A DNA stretch of 64,000 bases from Salvelinus alpinus (lineage: Eukaryota > Chordata > Actinopteri > Salmoniformes > Salmonidae), in the NCBI RefSeq assembly GCF_045679555.1, contig NC_092091.1:66109291-66173290 (forward strand), read 5' to 3'. Under the pieces are notes generated by a model. That model saw only the letters and a list, made by a program, of their open reading frames with translations, had not been told where the DNA came from and searched no databases. Positions 1-16,400 of the stretch are shown in pieces. How positions within the stretch are numbered: the stretch's first letter is position 1; each line of letters starts with the position of its first letter. The position numbers and the translations under genes are program-made.

Positions 1-659
1 GTTTGAAAACCCTTGCTCCATCTCACTTCTCTCATGCCTTCTAGTAACTCCAAATCAGTTTCTAGTGATATATAGAAATAATCCCTAGTTCTGTTCTGTA
101 CCAGTACAGTATCCAGCTGCTATGGTTGACACAATGCTCTCACTGTGTCATTCAGTGAAAGTATACTTTTATACAGCAGCTGGTAGCAACTACCTGTGTG
201 TATCAGATACAGCAGTCAGTAAACAGTGCTACAACCATAAGGAAATGGTCTGGAAAACCCTGAAACTCTGTCAGCCAGACAGGAAGGATGACACAACAAA
301 TTGTACATGTCCCGACACTTAAAATATTCCACATCTCATGCCAGCCAAGCTGTGTCATTTGGTGCTAACTGTGTTGCTGGAAATGCATCTGGAAAACCAC
401 TGGCACTTGGCAGACAGGTTGATCCTGTTCATTTTGGCTCTGTATATTTTTGCTTTTGTCGTTTTATTTCCTGATGAAATCACTTCTAAAATGTGTTCAT
501 ATTCATATATTTTATGCCACACAATCTTCATGTATATCAAGAGAAAGGGTTGTAAATGAATACATGTATGTAGGCTTTATCCTGGACTACCTGACGGGCT
601 GCCCCCCATGTGGTAAGAATATGCAACAACACGTCTGCCAAGGCTGATCCTTAACACTG

Positions 660-1805
660 GGGCCCCTCAGGGGTGTGTACTTAGTCCCCTCCTGTATTCC
701 CTGTTCACCCACAACTGCGTGGCCAAACACGACTCCAACACCATCATTAAGTTTGTTGATGACACAACATTGGTAGGCCTAATCACTGACAACAATGAGG
801 CAGCCTATAGGGATGAGGTCAGAGAACTGTCAGTGTGGTGCCAGGACAACAACCTCTCCCTCAATGTGAGCAAGAGAAAGGAGCTGATCGTGGACTACAG
901 GAAAAGGCGGACCATACAGGCCCCCATTAACATTGACGGGGCTGTAGTGGAGTGGGTCGAGAGTTTCAAGTTCCTTGGTGTCCACATCATTAACGAACTA
1001 TCATAGTCCAAACATACCAAGACAGTCGTGAAGAGGGCACGACAAAACCTTTTCCCCCTCAGGAGACTGAAAAGATTTGGCATGGGTCCCCAGATTCTCA
1101 AGGTTCTACAGCTGCACCATCGGAAGCATCCTGACCGGTTGCATCACCGCCTGGTATGGCAACTGCTTGGCATCTGACCGTAAGCGCAACAGAGGGTAAT
1201 GCGAACGGCCTAGTACATCACTGGGGCTGGTAGAGGCTGTTGAGGAGCCTTTTGGTCCTAGACTTGGCGTTCCGGGACCGCTTCCTGCCATCCAGGACCT
1301 ATATAATAGGTGGTGTCAGAGGAAAGCCCATAATATTGTCAGAGACTCCAGTCAACCAAGTTATAGACTGTTTCCTCTGCTACCGCACGGCAAGCGGTCC
1401 CGGAACGCCAAGTCTAGGCCCAAAAGGCTCCTCAACAGCCTCTACCCCCAAGCCATTAGGCTGCTGAACAATTCATAAAAATCACCACCAGACAATTTAC
1501 ATTGACCCCCCCCCCCCCCCCCCCTACACTGCTGCTACTCACTGTTTGTTTGTTACCTATGCATGGTCTCTTCGCCCCCACCTACATGTACAGATTACCT
1601 CAACTAGCCTGTACCCCTGCACACTGACTTGGTACCGGTGCCCCCTGTATATAGCCTCGTTATTCTTATTGTGTTAGCCTACTTGGTAAATCTTTTCTTC
1701 TTCTTGAACTGCACTGTTGGTTAAGGCCGTGTAAGTAAGCATTTCACGGTAAAGTCTACACTTGTTGTATTCGGCGCATGTGGCAAATAAAGTTTGATTT
1801 GAATT
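660..1805 (+). mobile_element. L2-clade (RSg-1-like) LINE fragment, rearranged
   Basis: Reverse transcriptase remnant 719-1006 with FVDDTTLVGL (YADD-type motif C), CQDNNLSLNVSK and ESFKFLGVHI, then a stop. Frame-shifted continuation follows to a 3' tail with GTAAGTAAGCATTTCACGG and CAAATAAAGTTTGATTTG, typical of the salmonid LINE. An inverted duplication at 1229-1446 and an 18-C run near 1508 disrupt it. Non-functional. Confidence 0.8.
1229..1446. repeat. 55-bp inverted repeat within the LINE fragment
   Basis: Arm 1229-1283 is the reverse complement of arm 1392-1446 with a single mismatch (GTCC versus GGCC context), around a 108-bp loop of LINE sequence. Both arms derive from the same LINE coding segment. 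Confidence 0.85.
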
Positions 1806-3237
1806 TAGTCATTGCGTTTGGTTTACTATTTTACATTTCAATGGCTGTTGGTATATTGAACTTTCCCTCGCCTTTGAATTCTGGTTCTAAACATGGTTCT
1901 ATGCCGAGCAATTTACAATCTAACAATGTGTTTGGACCCATAGAATGGTTAGACCTTCCTAGTGTAGTTAGGGGAGAATTAAGCAGCAACACCTGTTGAG
2001 CAAACACCTGACTTCCCAGTAAAGACACACCCCACCCAACACAAGCCTCCATGCCCAGTGTGTTCGTTCAGGCCTGGGTTAACTGCAGCTGTCTGTATGG
2101 GGAGATCAGGCTGATCCTATGGGCAGGTGGGTTGACTGTGTAGAGAGTGATGGAACAGGCGAACAGGAACTGTTGTCTTGTAACTTGATAATGGTGCCAA
2201 CTGCCAACTCTACTGCACATGTGTGTAGGCTAGCTAGGCTATATCATATGAAGTTATTTCTGTCACAAGCTGAGATTAGCCTATTAAGGCTTCAGTATAC
2301 AGTATATGCTTGTCACTTTTTAAGAGTAATATACATTATCTCATATGACTCATATGCCGTGCACCGTATGATGCCATATGTTATCATTGATGATTGCTTT
2401 GTGCATACTGTTCTTCATCGGCATTTTCAATTGGCCAAAGTTTAACCTCCTTGCATTGAGCAAGATCTCCGTTAGACTGTCATCTCTCCCAAACACCCAT
2501 GGATGACTCCTCTTTGACATCACCTAATCATGTCTTGACATGAGTCATGTTAAGAATCAGCCCCTGACACCGTGTTATTCATAGGTGACATGAACATGTC
2601 TGTCTCCTCTTGTCTGTTTTTCATGCAAGGATAGAGCGCTCCACATTCACAATGTTATGTCTTTATAGTCGTAGACATAATATCTGTTCCACTTTGACTG
2701 TTTATTATTCCAAGCAGAATATATGTGTATATATATATATATATAACTTAGACCCCCTCATCTCTCTCTCTCTGTGTCTCTCTCACCCTCGGGTGGCTGT
2801 AGGAGTATGGAGAAGGAGGAATTCATATTTTGTCTTCCTTTGAAGAATCGTGTCTCCCTTAGCTGAGGCTTATCTCTTAATACAAATCCAACCATCATTA
2901 GTATTTTTGCAATTAAACTGTCTATTTCCAAAAAGGCATATTAGATTTTAATTGACTCGTCCCATTTTTGTCCCGTTGTAAAATATTAGCTTCCCCACTC
3001 GACGTCGACAAATTCATTACTTATCAATTTGACTCCACATGGAGGCAGCGTAATGACAGCTGTGAAATAACTATTTTCTTTTGTGTGATGAAAAGGCTCT
3101 CAAATATTAATGCAGAGCCTGTTTCCCTTGTAGCAAATGAGATGTACATATTAATGTACTGTAGTACCTCAACAGAGAAAATAGATGTGCAGTGCACAAA
3201 AGCTGGTATTTCAATATCACCCAGAATGCTTCACTCT
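1806..3237. other. Non-coding flank, unassigned
   Basis: No supported gene. Short AT dinucleotide run near 2729-2744 and CT-rich stretch near 2761-2786. The AT-rich segment about 2840-3235 is free of recognisable repeats. Confidence 0.5.
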
Positions 3238-3582
3238 TTCTGGCAGATAGTTTATCATTGATTAACGATAATACTGATAAATTGATGTTCAGTAATTGAC
3301 ACACTATATTTCTACTGGCTAGTCCAACTGACCTGTCTTCATAGTGTTTCACATGGGGGGGAGGGTTGTGCTGTGCTCAGTGCAAAACAACAAGGATGAA
3401 AGTGTATGCACTCACTACTGTAATTCGCTCTGCATGAGAGCGTCTGCTAAATGAATACAATTTAAACAAATGTATTTCTGCCAGATAGTTTCATTGATTA
3501 ACATAATACAATTATGTTCAATAATTGACACACAATATTGACTTGGTTCCTTATTTCTACTGGCTAGTCCAACTGACCTGTC
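3238..3582. repeat. Direct duplication of about 100 bp around a SINE tail
   Basis: Segments 3238-3342 and 3478-3582 share GGCAGATAGTTT/CATTGATTAAC, TTCAGTAATTGACACAC and TTTCTACTGGCTAGTCCAAC. A SINE 3' tail (3404-3456, GAGAGCGTCTGCTAAATG) lies between them. Confidence 0.7.
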
Positions 3583-4095
3583 TGGTCCATGGGTTTGACT
3601 TCCTACAGAACATCTCTCAAAACTGACCCACAATGGCTCTGGATTGGACACAGTTAATGTGCAGCTGTTGCGTTCACCCACCAACCCACTTACCCAGCCA
3701 TTAACCCCCAGCCCACCCTAAATCATTTGAAACACTCCCTTTGAGAAAGTATAGGGAAGACTTTATTTCTACCCTATGATGACATCAGTGTCTGTTCTGC
3801 CTGTGTGGGAAGTAGGATACAAGGATATGAAAACCCCTGGAAGTCTTATGGGGTTTTGGGAAGAAGCAGAGATTCCTGCGCTGTATAAATAAACCCAGAA
3901 TATGAGAGATCACGTTCCCTGAACATGCCATGTTACCGGGGTCGGGATATAGAGGAAGATGCTTCTTTATGGACTGATTAGGGATGGGAACTAGCCCCCT
4001 GTCTCCACACAGCTGTGCCTTCATAGCCTAGCCCCACCCTCCATGGGATGTAACCTTACTTCTGACCTCTCTGGTTGGTTTGAAGTCCTGAGCCT

Positions 4096-7080
<2,985 letters not shown>

Positions 7081-7710
7081 AATATGCCTAGCTTGTATAT
7101 TAAGGGAGAGGCTTTTTTTGTACACTCCCTCTTACCAATCGTTCTGTACAGAGGGCTGCCCCAGTTCTGAGTGATGTTAGCATGTGTCATAGTGAGTCAT
7201 TTTGTGGTGTTTCTGTATGGGTTCTCTTCAATGGTTATTATTGTAGCTGGTCTTTTAGCAAGCAAATCAGCTTTAAAACCATATCTCTGTTTCTTTTCTC
7301 TTTAATGAGATACAGACAGTTGTTTTGCATCCTCTCTTGTTTTGTTGCTTCTTTTTGGTGTTAATGATATTTATTTCTTATTCAATAGGCTATTAATCTA
7401 ATCTTATACTTTTATTTATTTATTTATTGTGTCTTTGTCCATAACCTGTCATGGGATATTTACTATTGGAAGCCCTCCATAAAAGCCCTCCGAGGGAGGA
7501 GTCCATGACCTGGCAAATGTCTCTCTCCCACCACTCAGAGAAAGGGGGTTGAGCCTCTTCACTAAGCCAGCAATAATAAGTATCTGATGAAAGTACTTAT
7601 ATTGATGGAGTGCTTTTATGCCTGGTTTCTACAGCTATATCTTATCTAAAAGTGTGGTTCATAATGGTCGCACGACCTGCTGAGTGACTTCTAGGAAAGA
7701 GGATATGTTA
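7081..7710. other. Non-coding, no gene seen
   Basis: AT-rich sequence with no recognised coding exon or repeat beyond short TTTA runs. Confidence 0.4.
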
Positions 7711-7847
7711 TGGCTCAGTTGGTAGAGAATGGCGCTTGCAACACCGGGGTTGTGGGTTCGACTCCCACAGGCGGAACAGTACGAAAAAGTATGTACTCAC
7801 TGCCGTAAGTCGCTTTGGATAAGAACGTCTGCTAAATTACGAAAATG
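7711..7847 (+). mobile_element. HpaI-type tRNA-derived SINE
   Basis: tRNA-like head with A box (TGGCTCAGTTGGTAGAG) and B box (GGGTTCGACTCCC), then the salmonid tail GTAAGTCGCTTTGGATAAGA and CGTCTGCTAAATTAC. Supports a salmonid origin. Confidence 0.82.
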
Positions 7848-9060
7848 ATGTGGCGCTATGTCCGGATGTACTATCTATGATGTGATTGGAATAGAGTAAC
7901 AGTTGACTCCACCTTCTAATCCAGCAAAACATAGTCCCACAGTATGCCAAGGTCTTTAATATGTAGCCTACTTCCTAACACTAACGTAGACCGATGACCA
8001 AATAATAGAGTTATGCATGTTTCCAGAGCAGGGAGTGGTGCTACAATAGGGAAATACAAGGATCTGGCCAACAGAGATGTAGCGTCAGAATGGGTGTGCC
8101 CACCATTAACACCCTGCCAATAGGGAAGATGGACAGAAAGATACACAGTATTGTGCTCTCTCTGACACAGGAAGACAACATGTTGATTTGATTTTGTTAG
8201 ATAAACACAGGTGTTGGGCTGGAACAAACCCAGAACAACCCCTTTAATAACATAAATGACCTAGTTCAGTTGGTAACAAGCAAGGCCAGAAGAAATCCTG
8301 GCATATTTTGTATTTTGTGTGAACTGTGCCTTTTAAGATCAGAGCAGAGGGTCATTTTTTTTGTAGTGTTCCATCGACCTTTTTCAGTAGAGCAGGAGAG
8401 TGACAGTAGAGTGGTACTTCCTGAATGGCCACATTCCATTTGATCATATTGGCCAAGTCAACACACCAGCCCGTAGGGAGAGAGAGAGAGACCCCTCCCT
8501 TTCTCTGTTGTCGTTCGTAGTCGTGGAGTTTGTTTCTTTACACAGTAACACACAGCATGGAAAAGTAGGGAGGGACTTGAAGGAAATAATACACACCATT
8601 TTGGAGGACATTTGTGAAATGTGTTTAAAACGTTAACAGGTAGGAGCAGCTCTTGTTGCTATGTTTCACTGTGAGATTATGTTGTCAGTACAATTCACAG
8701 TAGGTTATAGACAATACTTTCAGCAGGGATTGCACTGTATTCCAACTGACAGCTCGGTAACTTGTAAATGAAGCGCATGTTGAATATTGAAAATCCACTA
8801 GATATTGAATCCTATTCATTGTTCCATTGCACTTGCCTTTGACCAGTGTGTGTATGGCATTGTATCTACCGGTATGTAAATGTCAAACGATTTCCTCTTG
8901 GAAAACCTCTCTCCATTCTGTCTTTGTCACTGTAACTGATGCAGGTAAACAATCTCTCACAGACCAAAGTGCAAAGAAATGTGTGAAAATGTCTCTGAGG
9001 ATTTGATTCACTAACAAACTGTTATTTCCTTTTTTGTTTCATAGAGAGGTAAAAATGTTA
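7848..9060. other. Non-coding flank with a possible 5' exon of SH3D19
   Basis: No supported coding exon. A donor-like TTAACAG|GTAGGA at 8639/8640 could close a noncoding exon, but its frame into exon A has a stop and no ATG, so it could only be 5'UTR. Confidence 0.3.
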
Positions 9061-9170
9061 CCTTTACATTTGAGTCGTTTAGCAGACACCCCTTTCCAGA
9101 GTGACTTACAGTTAGTGCACTCATCTTCAGATAGCTTGGTGGGACAACCACATTGCACAGGCATAGAAAG
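9061..9170 (-). mobile_element. SINE-like fragment
   Basis: ACATTTGAGTCGTTTAGCAG and CAGAGTGACTTACAG are the reversed form of the common salmonid SINE tail; the segment continues with TAGCTTGGTGGGACAACCAC. Head not preserved. Confidence 0.55.
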
Positions 9171-9681
9171 ACATTTTTCATCAAAGTAGCTTTCAGTAGA
9201 GTCCGTAACATACGTTTGAGGCAGTAGCATATGGCAGATGGCAAGTGTGGTGTTCGACATTGTAACAGTATTATACTGGTTGTAAGAGAATGAAGCGATG
9301 GCGTCAGGTCTTTAGCAGGATGCTAACAAAAATGAGCATCAAAATATTAAGATGGCTTAATGCATGATTTTTAACACAAAGGGATCCTAATAACCTCATA
9401 TGACCTACTTGTCTGATTTATTTTAGTTCCTATGGCACAAACGCCTCATACACTCATATACTCTAGTATAGTCAAATGAATGTAAATGTTTGCTTAGCTG
9501 CTGTGCTCTGTGGACCACTAACCACTAGCCAGTCCATCATATCTTAAAGCTGATGACATAACTTTGGAATGATGTCTGTTCAGTATCTTTTGCGAAGATT
9601 TCATATATGGAAATAAGACATGACACATTTATAACACCTGTACAGCATGTCCTGGGTGAATGCTCGCTCCATCTGAAATGT

Positions 9682-9881
9682 GGTTTGTCTAGAAGGGATA
9701 CAGCTTTTGTCAACATTTATTTTTCATAGCAGGTTTAGGAGAACCTGCGCAGCAGGTTAGGAAATTAACGTAGTAGGTTAGGGGAACTAGGTTAAGGTTG
9801 GGAAAGGGTTAGGGTTAGCTACAATGCAAAACAATTCCACTTTTAACGGCAGTTTGATAAAAGCTGTATCCCATCTAGACC
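9682..9881. mobile_element. 200-bp MITE with 9-bp target-site duplication
   Basis: Inverted termini GGTTTGTCTAGAAGGGATAC and (reverse complement of the right end) GGTCTAGATGGGATACAGC. Perfect direct repeats CTGAAATGT flank it at 9673-9681 and 9882-9890. A 9-bp duplication is typical of Mutator-like elements. Confidence 0.72.
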
Positions 9882-9890
9882 CTGAAATGT

Positions 9891-10360
9891 CAGGCGTCCA
9901 GAATAAGCCATTGAAAGTGTGAATGAGGGAGAGCGCATTTTAGAATGAGGGAGAGCCATTCTTTCCATACATATTGCTCATGGTCCCCTATTTACATATG
10001 ATTTTCTTTGAGATTGTAGCTATACAGATCATGGTTCAGATATAATGTCTGGCTTGATGAAATAAAGATGAGAGCATTAACAAAACAATTATTTGTGTTT
10101 AGAAATGTTCTTTTTTTTTTTTTAAATGCTTTTGATATTTGCATGTCAATGTCATTCTTTGTAACTGGTTGATCAAGTTATTAGTTTTGATGAACGGCAA
10201 GAAGGTATGCAAAGTCCATAGTTATTTTGTTCACTTGTCCTGTGTCGTTGTACCTGCAGCTTGCTTTGTTTTTGTACAAAATTAGGGTATTTTCTTAGTT
10301 AGAAATTGATCTTTCAAATGTGACCGTTAAAAAGGAAACGCTGGTTACTTTTCTTTTCAG
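9891..10360. other. Non-coding, upstream of SH3D19 exon A
   Basis: No exon recognised; ends in the polypyrimidine acceptor of exon A. Confidence 0.5.
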
Positions 10361-10400
10361 ATCGAACAGAGAGGAATAAGTCTGAGGCTTTTCATTCCAG
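10361..10400 (+). CDS. sh3d19: SH3D19 coding exon A (first one found)
   Basis: 40 bp between acceptor TTCTTTTCAG and donor GTAAGT. It begins with two bases of a split codon, then reads RTERNKSEAFHS into the next exon. No ATG in frame, so the initiator exon is further upstream. Confidence 0.75.
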
Positions 10401-13400
10401 GTAAGTTATCCATATCATTGAATTACAAATGTGGCATTTTCAATATGTCTGTCTTGCTCAATACAGAGAAGGAAACGTGTTAATATTGTGATAATGTTGC
10501 GTGGTCCAGTATAAACACTGGGTTGTTCCAGCTCTCCCTAGCCACCTCTGTTGCTCCACGGCTCTGTCAGGGCTGCAGTGGCCAGAACACTGTCTCTTTA
10601 ACAGGCAGCGCTGCTGAGGGAGAGTTGTGAATGGTGCAGGGTAGCAAACAATGTGCTGATCCATCCTCTTTGACGGACGGTTGGACACTGTGTCCACTGT
10701 GTCCGAAGGTCAGAGCTTTTTGAATGGGGGACAAAACCACACTGACTCAGTTGTTGACGCCCCCAGAGCCAAGTTGGTTACCGTCCAGGGTTAGGGTCAA
10801 TTCCATTTCAATTCAGTAAACTGACTCCAACCCTGTAACCTTTCTTTCACAACATGGAATACCCTACCTAGATAACTCATTAAAACTCAGCACCTTTTCA
10901 ATGTCTTCCAATCCAGGGTATTGACACAGAAGGAGGCTGGTGGGAGGAGCTATAGGAGGAAGGGCTCATTATAACTGCTGGAATGGAATAAATAGAACAG
11001 AGTGAAACATAGTTTCCAGATGTTTGATACGTCAATTTGTTCCATTCCAGCCATTACAATGAGCCTGTCCTTCTATAGCTCCTCCCACCAGCCTCCTCTG
11101 TTAAAGTACAGCAAACGTCAACGTGTTCCAATACAAGCCTTTTTTTTGTTGATCAACTATTGGACGTTTAACCTCCCTGTTGTTCTATTTGTTTATGGGC
11201 TTAACTAATCGTCCTAATTATCCACGTAGTGCTGTGGTGGGAGAGGCAGGGGGGCGTGTTGCTGTCTTCCTCTCCAGATGGTTTACATCATCTCCAGTTC
11301 AGTTAATGAGCAGGATGTGTTGAAGGTGCTGGGCCTATGGGGGTCTGGTCTGGATCCTGTTCATTAAGCACCATACACAAACAGAAACCTGGAGGGACCC
11401 CCTGGAATTGTCCAATAAGACATTTTTGTTTTCAGTTGCAAAAATGTTTTAAAACATATTCCATTGTGTGCCCTAATGAACATGACCCCGTTCCGTTGAG
11501 ACTGTGTAGTTGGCCCTTCTGGGAACATATTCTGGCACAGCCTGGGAGGGGTGCGGTGTCAGCTCCAACACTACACTAGTCAGGAAGTCAGATCAGACCT
11601 GGGAATACAGATCAGCAAGAGGGGTCGTTATATTGCAGAACTGCACTTTTGGACACCCCCCGGGCTTGGTGTGGTGGCCAGAGGAGGAGGTGTTAGACTT
11701 GGGCTATTTCTGAGTCATTGTTACAGTAACAGATGGACGATGCCTAAGGATATTCAGTGGATTGGATCTGCGTCCTGCTGCGTTTTAAGGGTTTTCTGGA
11801 GAGGGATTGTGGAAAGTTGCAAGCGGGGTTGAACTCTTCAAAGGGCTTGCTATTTAATGATTGTCCTCTTTCTTGTGCCTGCGTCTCTGGTACTTGTCCC
11901 ATTCTCACTCTGATTACTGGCGTATAACAGGCGCATGTACCGGAGGTAGGCTCTTCTTTTGGTTGCAGTATGCAGCGGTAGCTGTGTTGTGTGGATTGGA
12001 GTTGACGATAGAGTGGGATAGAGGATGTGGCCGTCACAGTGGCAACTGCAGTGCAGAGAGGACCACTGCAGCTAAAGAGGTTTGATGCAACTATCAACAC
12101 TGTTGTTATCATCCTTTGGTGTTACTCTGCACTTATTCAGGTCTTTTAGAGGTAAAGGGGTATATATTATCTCTTTTACTTTATCATATAATGAAGTCTA
12201 GGATACCTATGGATGACAGTGAAATGTTTTCAAATGTCAGGATTATTTGCTGAGATTGTCATTTATTTTTGTTGAGAATTCCTCTGTCCTGGTTCAAGCC
12301 TATAAAGGTGGCTGGTTGGCTTGTGGATAATTAGCACTGTCTGTCCAGTGTAGTAATCCGGTGGAGTCTGACTGTTGCCAGCATTATACTTTGCTTTCAC
12401 AGGTTGTATAAATGTAAGAAATCTTATTTTCCAGTCAAACTGGTAACTCTTCTCTCTTCCAGCCAAGGACCTCTGTCCTCAATACGAGCTGCCATCAAGC
12501 ATAGTGAGTTTCTCATTGTTGAGTTTGTCCATTATTTGGTATATTCTCATAGTTTTATATTGTATCTAGCATGATTAAAGTCTGTCTATAGCAGAGGAGG
12601 CTGGTGGGAGGAACTATAAGAGGATGGGCTCATTGTAATGGCTAGAATGAATGGAACGGAGTCAAACATGTGGTTTCCATACATTGATGTGTTTGACTCT
12701 GCTCCATATATTCCATTCCAATGAGCCCGTCCTCCTATAGCTCCTCCCACCAGCCTCCTCTGGTATATAGCTATTGTACATGATTGAATCCCCCAAGTGT
12801 TTTTTTAATGTCTCTTTCAATTCATTACATATCAGATTGAAAGAGATTAATTTCATATAATTTTCTCTCACAGCGAGAACCAGCACCCAAAGTGAACAGA
12901 CCAGAGACAGAAGGTAAAGTAAACAGAGGAGTTTCATAATACTTCATAGTCTGTCTGTAGCTCTCTGATTTGAATACAGTTCTACCCTCATTATTCCAAA
13001 AATCAAACACCAAATGCTTCAAGGTAAAGTGCACCATGGCAAAGAACTTGTGCTCTCCAGTGCAATACACATTTTTCATTTGAAACGTACTGATATTAAT
13101 GTTGACTTACAGTCCTCGACTCAACTGGTGAATAACCATTAAAGAAAGTAATATGGTCTATAAAATAGCATATTAACAAAAACAAAATTATGGCCACATG
13201 GTGTTAAAAAAGCTATATAATGATTTATGACAAATGATGGCTACATAAGGCTTTCTGTCAACATAAGACAAGTGTCAACAGTCTGTTGCATGTCACGTTT
13301 GGTTGAGGTAGTCTACTGTATTGTGCGTAATGGACTTGTTTGTCTTTCAGACGTCCAGAGATCACCATCCTGTCAGCCGAGCCGCTTGCTGCCAACGGCT

Positions 13401-16400
13401 GGTACCCAGGGGCTTCTGGGGGATTTACGGCAGCCCCGCCTCCCTCACAGCCCATCTGGGGAGGGTGCATCCAATCAGATACCCAGGTACGGTTTATTAC
13501 TAACATCAGCCTCTAATACTAGGGGAGACAGCAGGGTGAGTGTTCTTGGCCTGTTCAGTTTGGGTGTTCTGCATGGATTTGAACTTGGATTTTGTTTGAT
13601 CCACCTTACCATGTTCCTGTGTCTTTCACAGTTTTCAGTGTAATGTTTGAGATGATGAACTACTTTCAAAGAAAACATATAATTTAGCAGTGAAACAAGC
13701 ACGGCAGGTTCTGCATGTTGTACTACTATAGGACGTCAATGTAGGACGGTAGCAAGCTTGCATGTAGAATACAAGTTATAATAATCACACCGCTACACAT
13801 TTGCTTGGTCAACGTGTGTGTGATCGTGTGTACCTTCTCTCTCGTGTCTTAGCCACCGCCATCTTATGACCAGGTGATTAAGGAGAAGACCCAGGAGACC
13901 GTTGTCACGCCGACCGCCGCCCCCCGGAGATCCACGGCCATCGCCACGCAGACCGACCCTGTGGAGGACGACACCGCCGCTGGCCCAGAATGCACTGCAT
14001 CCTCACAGCCAATCGCGAAGAGACAATCTACAGGTGAGGCTTATGAGAGTGATGATTACAGATGGGTTAGCTGACAACGTCACGAAAACTCTATAGTTGG
14101 CAAATATCATATCCTTGTATTACCACGACTAAAACAATGTAACGTCACTTTTTAGTCAAAGTTTTTATTTGTGGTGTGTGGTGTGAGTATAGGCTAAGTG
14201 TATTGTTTATAATCTCTTCCTTCTCAGTGAAAATAAAGCCAAAAAAGCCACCAAGGCCATACTTACCCAAGCCTTTACAAAGTGACTCTACCACTGCAAC
14301 AGCTGTATCTGATTCTGGTCTTATCCAAGTAGACGCCACAGCCACTAAAACTAAGAACCAAACTGACCCCAAGTCAGCCGCAGCCCAACCCAGCCCAACA
14401 GATTCCAGCTGTGCAATCCCAAACACCCAGTCTCTCTCTCCATCTGTTTCTGTACAATGGGATGGGCCAATAAAACCTTCCGAACCCAGCACTATCACTA
14501 CGTTCTTAGAACCTACAATCCCCTCCTCAACAGTCCCAGTAGCCACTGAACGTCCCATCCCGCTTCCTCGTTCCAAATCCTGCAAACAGACAATCACAGA
14601 GGAGGTCAAAGTTCAGACTCTGGTCAGGCTCAGTGTCAGTGGTTCCAGCTCTGTAGATGACACAGCAGTCGAGGCTCCTCCCTCGGGGAAGTACCTACAG
14701 GAGCTATTAGATGTGTTTTGTTCCGAGGACCAATGCGACCAGAACACTAGTGACGCTAGTGACAATCAGACGCCAACTGACGGGAGCGACCAAAGCGAGG
14801 AAGGTGACGAGGACGGTGACATGGCCGCCCTTCACAGCCAACGTAACATCCGGGCCCGGATCCAGGCTTTTGAGAGCCAGGAGGGCGATGGGGAACCAGA
14901 GTTCAAACAACCAGAGCCTCTACCCAGGAACGTGCACCTCAAACCCCCTGTGATTTCAGCCAAACCAGCCCCAGCCCTTGCCCCCAAGCCCTCAATCAAG
15001 AAGCCCAGTAATGGCAATAATTACCAGGGGGCGATCTCCATTTTCTCCACTCCCTTTATTCCTTCCATCCCAACCCCAGCACCCAGACCCGTGCTCCACA
15101 GAAAACCCAGTATAGTCCCAGAACCCAAGGAACCAGAACCAGAGGCTCCACCCCCCGCCAAGACAGCCATCCTTTCCCGGTCGCAGCTCTCCATAGCGGC
15201 CAGAGCCAAGAACCTCTTCCCGCAAGAGGAGGATGAACCCAGGTTGGTACCTCCTATCTCTCCAGAGAAGCCTCGCAAGGAGCCGCTGGGCCTCAACCTC
15301 AACAACCACAACTCGGCCTCCATCACCACCACAGAGGCAGTGAATGAATACATGGACAACCCCATGAGTAAGTACAGCAGCATGCATTTCACCACTGACT
15401 TAATTGGTTAACTTAGTAGTATAAGTGTTCTAAGTATAGTTAAAACACATATAAGCTAATTTATAACCTCTTTATCGACACTACTTTACAAAAAACGTCA
15501 CTAGCCTGCAGTTTTAATTTTTTTATTTCACCTTTATTTAACCATTACAACTGCGACCTGGCCAAGATAAAGCGAAGCAGTGCGACACAAACAACACAGA
15601 GTTACACATGGGATAAACGTACAGTCAATAACACAATAGAAAAATCTATATACAGTGTGTGCAAATGTAGTAAGGTTAGGGAGGTAAGGCAATAAATAGG
15701 GCATAGTGGCAAAATAATTAAAATGTAGCATTAACACTGGAGTGATAGATGTGCAGATGATGATGTGCAAGTAGAGATACTGGGGTGCAAAAATAAATAA
15801 CAATATGGAGATGAGGTAGTTGGGTGGGCTATTTACAGATGGGCTGTGTACAGCTGCAGCGATCGGTAAGCTGCTCTGACAGCTGATGCTTAAAGTTAGT
15901 GAGGGAGATATAAGACTCCAGCTTCAGTGATTTTTGCAATTCGTTCCAGTCATTGGCAGCAGAGAACTGGAAGGAAAGGTGGCCAAAGTAGGAGTTGGCT
16001 TTGGGGGTGACCAGTGAAATATACCTGCTAGAGCGAGTGCTACGGGTAGGTGTTGCTATGGTGACCAGTGAGCTGAGATAAGGTGGGGCTTTACCTAGCA
16101 AAGACTTATAGATGACCTGGAGCCAGTGGGTTTGGCGACGAATATGAAGCGAGGGCCAGCCAACGAGAGCATCCAGGTCGCAGTGGTGGGTAGCATATGG
16201 GGCTTTGGTGACAAAACGGATGGCACTGTGATTGACTACATCTAATTTGCTGCGTAGAGTGTTGGAGACTATTTTGTAAATGACATCGCCGAAGTCAAGG
16301 ATCGGTAGGATAGTCAGTTTTACGAGGGTATGTTTGGCAGCATGAGTGAAGGATGCTTTGTTCCGAAGTAGGAAGCCCATTCTAGATTTAATTTTGGATT

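Noticed and set aside
7711-7847. Functional tRNA gene
   Set aside because: A and B boxes are present, but the sequence continues into the SINE body and lacks a complete cloverleaf; likewise at 39982, 48318 and 51941.
8400-8639. Coding exon of SH3D19 ending at 8639
   Set aside because: The frame needed for exon A has a TGA 24 bp before the donor and no ATG; only a 5'UTR role remains possible.
9781-9825. Interstitial telomeric repeat (GGTTAGGG-like)
   Set aside because: Only one or two imperfect units, and they lie inside the 9682-9881 MITE.
10361-13873. Second open frame through SH3D19 exons A-D (containing REPAPKVNRPETE)
   Set aside because: It closes at a TGA in exon E, whereas the other frame carries the family motifs and stays open through all nineteen exons.
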